DNA of 39,750 nt from Bryopsis sp. KO-2023 (Eukaryota > Chlorophyta > Ulvophyceae > Bryopsidales > Bryopsidaceae), in assembly GCA_030272585.1 (NCBI GenBank), contig BSYQ01000023.1:1-39750 (forward strand), in the 5' to 3' direction. The notes beneath the pieces were generated by a model. The model did no database searches, was not told the DNA's origin, and saw only the letters and a program-made list of their open reading frames with translations. The position numbers and the translations under genes were made by a program. Every line of letters starts with the position of its first letter. Position 1 is the stretch's first letter. Positions 37,331 to 39,750 of the stretch are shown here, in pieces.

Positions 37331-38925
37331 GATGCTATGGTTAGCACCACACAAATAACATGACATTCCACGGCCCCCGGCCGCGTTGCCACGGCCCTGG
37401 AATCGGCCTCCGTTTCTTCCACCACCACCAAATCTTCCTCCACCACGGCCACGGCCACGGCCACCGCCACGGCCCGGCCACGGTTCGCACCAATTGCATT
37501 CACTTGGTCCGGCTCTTGATCACGAATGTGATTCACGCCGCCCCTGCGATTCCAGCGTCTCGGCCCATGGTTCCGGCCCGGAGGTGCTGAGTGCATTCCC
37601 CGAACGCCGTCCAAACGCTCCGCCATTTCCACCGCTTCCCGTACGTTACCCCGTACAAACCCGACCACCTGACTCCTGATCGGGTCCTTCAGGCCATTAG
37701 TGAAGGCACTGAAGGTTTCCGCCTCCGACATGTCGGGTATGCGAAACGTTATCGAGTTGAAACGCTTCACGTACTCTTTGACAGTCGTGTGCTGTCGGAG
37801 ACTGCGGAGCTCAATGCGGGCTCGCTCGGGGGTGGTGGTCGGCTCGAACATTCGCCTGGCCTCCTCGGCCCACGCTTGCCAATCCCGGAAAGGCTGGCGC
37901 CGGCCCTCCATTACTTTCAGCTCCTGGAGGTTCATCCACTCCGACGCCGGCCCCTCGGTGTTGGCCGAGATGACTTGCAGCCATTGCTGCTCGGCCACCC
38001 CGTGAGCCCGAAACCAGCGGCCCATTCGCATCAGCCAGTCCGTGACGTTGGCAGATCCGTTGAATGGCTTTGGCATCGGAATCTTGACTTGGCGCAGGCC
38101 ATTGTTTCCGCCAGCTTGGCCACCCGGGGCTTGAGGTCCATGCGGTCCACCCGGCGCGCCAGGGCCTCCTGGTCCACCCGGTCCACCTGGTCCTCCCGGC
38201 CCTCCTGGTCCACCTGGGCCGCCCGGTCCACCTGGGCCGAAACCTCCATCCGGTCCATGCGGGCCGCCCGGTCCATCTGGTCCTCCTGGTGGTCTTCTTG
38301 GCGGGAACCCGTCATCCCGGCCCCTGCGTCTTGGATCATCGCCATCATCATCACCACCTCCCCCTCCTCCTGGAGCTCCGCCGGCCGCTCTGCGGAACGG
38401 TCGGCCTCCAAATCCTCCCAGATCTGTCGGGTCCTGTTGTCCAACTGAGGCGTAGGATCCCATTCCCGCAAAGGGGTCCGATCCTGATGCAAACGTTGGA
38501 CGAGGTCTGGGTACGTCTCTGAACCCGGAATCCACTGCGCGCCTCGACTGGTCCGGAGGTAACAGTGGCGCCTCTCCTTCCCGAATAACTGGGCCGCCTC
38601 CTCTGGGCCGTGAGGACGCGTTGGGCGGATGTGGTCCGGCCATGGATACTGGGGGCGCCAACACGGGCACAGGTACTGGTACGTTGGGTCCGAGTGGTGC
38701 GACGAGGGTAACTTCTGGCTGGCCCGACGATGTGGCCACGGGCGGGGCCGAAGTTGGGTCGGTAACGGTGTGTGTGACGAACACCGGGACCGGCTCTGGG
38801 GCGGCCGGAACTTTCATGGAAAAACGGGAAATCAGCTCGTCCACAGTGGGGAACTGCTCTGTCTCTTCCTTCAGCTCCTTGGTGGCCACGCCCAAAGTCG
38901 CCACGGCCGCTTGGTTGTCGGCCAC
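37291..38925 (-). CDS. gag: Chromovirus Gag with collagen-like GGP repeats, frameshifted at its C-terminus
   Basis: 544 codons as given, opened by GTG; the first in-frame ATG is at 38817 (MKVPAAPEP). The N-terminal part is Pro-rich. About 38130-38290 encodes a run of GGPGGP triplets resembling collagen. Then comes the capsid-like retrotransposon gag domain: KPFNGSANVTDWLMRMGRWF, WLQVISANTEGPASEW, FEPTTTPERARIELRSLRQ, VKEYVKRFNSITFRIPD. The C-terminus should be Arg/Gly-rich plus a zinc knuckle. At about 37480, within GGCCGTGGC repeats, the reading slips into AVAVAVAV. The other frame downstream has RFQGRGNAAGGRGMSCYLCGANHSIRVC, a CX2CX3HX4C knuckle (one residue shorter than CX2CX4HX4C). Either one base is wrong or this copy has a recent frameshift. 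Confidence 0.85.
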   Translation of the reverse strand: MADNQAAVATLGVATKELKEETEQFPTVDELISRFSMKVPAAPEPVPVFVTHTVTDPTSAPPVATSSGQPEVTLVAPLGPNVPVPVPVLAPPVSMAGPHPPNASSRPRGGGPVIREGEAPLLPPDQSRRAVDSGFRDVPRPRPTFASGSDPFAGMGSYASVGQQDPTDLGGFGGRPFRRAAGGAPGGGGGGDDDGDDPRRRGRDDGFPPRRPPGGPDGPGGPHGPDGGFGPGGPGGPGGPGGPGGPGGPGGPGGPGAPGGPHGPQAPGGQAGGNNGLRQVKIPMPKPFNGSANVTDWLMRMGRWFRAHGVAEQQWLQVISANTEGPASEWMNLQELKVMEGRRQPFRDWQAWAEEARRMFEPTTTPERARIELRSLRQHTTVKEYVKRFNSITFRIPDMSEAETFSAFTNGLKDPIRSQVVGFVRGNVREAVEMAERLDGVRGMHSAPPGRNHGPRRWNRRGGVNHIRDQEPDQVNAIGANRGRAVAVAVAVAVVEEDLVVVEETEADSRAVATRPGAVECHVICVVLTIASGSALSSRTPSVQ

Positions 38926-39560
38926 TTGTAACGACAGCCTCTCTGTGTGATAGTGAAGCTTGTGGGTGACGCAATAGTGGTCGGCTGTGTTGGTTGGATT
39001 CGTGATAACTTGCTGGCTAACGCAAGTATACTTGTGGGGTTTGTTGCTTGAGACAACTCTCTAGCTAGCGGTTGTGAACGCTACTAGAGCACTTGGTTGG
39101 ATAAGTGATTGCGTCAGGCAAACACTTAGACACACACACACACAAACACACACACAAGCGGGAACACACCAATCCCACGAATCCCGAGTTCTTACAAAAT
39201 AAAGTGAACGTCAAAACAACGAGTGGGCCTCTTAAGTACCCCTAAGTGTAGTACGCTGACGCATGCCCCAAACTCTGGGTCTAATCTGTCTTACTCGTGA
39301 ACCCACATGCGTCAGCCACCCTCGGCTCTATCCCAAACTACCTCGTGAGCGCTAAAAGACTAACATACGCCCCCCCCGCAAAAAGTGGGCGCCCACGCAC
39401 ACCAAAACACAAAGAAACACAAAACACACCAAAACACAAACACAAAACTCACCCACTCCCATACCCACACCCAACTGTCTTGGACCTGTCTCTTGCTCTG
39501 ACGTCTCTGACAGCTGCTGCACGCACACACTTGGTCGACGATAACTCCTTTTCCCTTCTC
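38926..39560 (-). other. 5' leader of the chromovirus, LTR not identified
   Basis: The gag frame stays open (no ATG) upstream to about 39057. A (CA)n tract lies at 39130-39160, and a perfect 11-bp inverted repeat (gctgacgcatg / catgcgtcagc) at 39255-39265 and 39306-39316. An ACACAAA-rich stretch covers 39400-39470. No copy of the candidate LTR start and no obvious tRNA primer site is seen, so the 5' LTR is absent, diverged or beyond the window. Confidence 0.4.
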
Positions 39561-39561
39561 C

Positions 39562-39750
39562 TTAACGCTGTTCCTGCGCTTGCGCTTGCTGATTAGCACG
39601 CTGCTCTTGCGCATGCGCTTGCTGCACTGCACGATACCGGACACAGGGATCAAATGCGGCAGCCACCCTCTTGGACTTAAGGAATGGCAGATCCCTTGTG
39701 ATGCCGGACACCTTGAGCTGCCGCTTCACACACATGTTGCAGTGTGGCAA
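39562..39750 (-). CDS. Partial open frame entering from the window edge, Gln/Ala-rich end
   Basis: The frame runs in from beyond 39750 on the minus strand. It has HCNMCVKRQLKVSGI, a middle LKSKRVAAAFDPCVRYRAV, and ends with an AQEQR/ANQQAQAQEQR repeat before a stop. Not recognised. The short gcgcaagcgcag-type repeats suggest low-complexity expansion. It may be part of another mobile element or a host gene's last exon; it is incomplete. Confidence 0.35.
   Translation of the reverse strand: MPHCNMCVKRQLKVSGITRDLPFLKSKRVAAAFDPCVRYRAVQQAHAQEQRANQQAQAQEQR

Noticed and set aside
37591..38448. Plus-strand 285-codon frame opposite gag
   Set aside because: Antisense of the GGP-repeat and capsid coding region; Arg/Ser/Trp repeats are a by-product of the repeat.
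39120..39470. CRISPR-like or satellite array in the CA/ACACAAA-rich stretch
   Set aside because: Irregular simple-sequence DNA without fixed repeat and spacer lengths, in a eukaryotic context.
33102..39560. Pair of LTRs bounding the chromovirus
   Set aside because: I compared the flanks by eye and found no shared sequence; only a candidate polypurine tract and LTR start on one side can be offered.

Overview
The window looks like nuclear DNA of a microbial eukaryote, most likely an alga or other protist. The genes are split by GT-AG introns, mostly 55-360 bases, that keep reading phase across exon joins. No bacterial operons or ribosome-binding sites are visible. The host part is AT-leaning with many homopolymer runs. 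The last 10 kb is GC-rich retroelement sequence with a different base style. I cannot name the species. The multi-exon beta-helix/multi-pass receptor-like gene is of a type I associate with algae and other protists, but that is not diagnostic.

Layout. 1-2440: a minus-strand LINE 3' end, split by a 1.1-kb foldback element with hAT-like ends and an 8-bp target duplication. 2641-9167: a 13-exon plus-strand gene for a large surface protein (Pmp-like beta-helix repeats, Cys-rich stalk, about 7-8 membrane segments). 10024-10401 and 22545-22980: a duplicated last exon of that gene and a third, rearranged copy. 11487-13460: a KH-domain RNA-binding protein gene, with two firm exons. 13876-16335: decayed exons of folylpolyglutamate synthase. 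16731-21880: three copies of an unnamed dispersed repeat. 24433-25963: a three-exon gene resembling the C-terminal part of XMAP215/CKAP5 microtubule polymerases, with an 18-bp palindrome abutting its ATG. 26253-26411: an orphan serpin reactive-loop exon. 27471-29394: a minus-strand ZIP metal transporter lacking its first two membrane helices. 29810-31114: a tyrosine recombinase, minus strand. 31821-33101: a coiled-coil plus RING-like protein. 33390-38925: a chromodomain Ty3/gypsy element (pol then gag in map order, both minus).

How it fits together. Real host genes (surface protein, KH protein, XMAP215-like, ZIP) sit between stretches of decay: orphan exons, a frame-broken enzyme copy, rearranged exon duplicates and repeats. 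On the minus strand from 39 to 29.8 kb, four coding blocks lie head to tail: gag, pol with DDE integrase and chromodomain, a RING-like ORF, and a tyrosine recombinase. Either a chromovirus lies beside a second, recombinase-bearing element, or this is one composite element carrying two kinds of integration enzyme. The block ends just upstream of the truncated ZIP gene, so it probably lies in or replaced that gene's 5' part. All exon limits and family calls come from reading the sequence by eye; nothing was searched.
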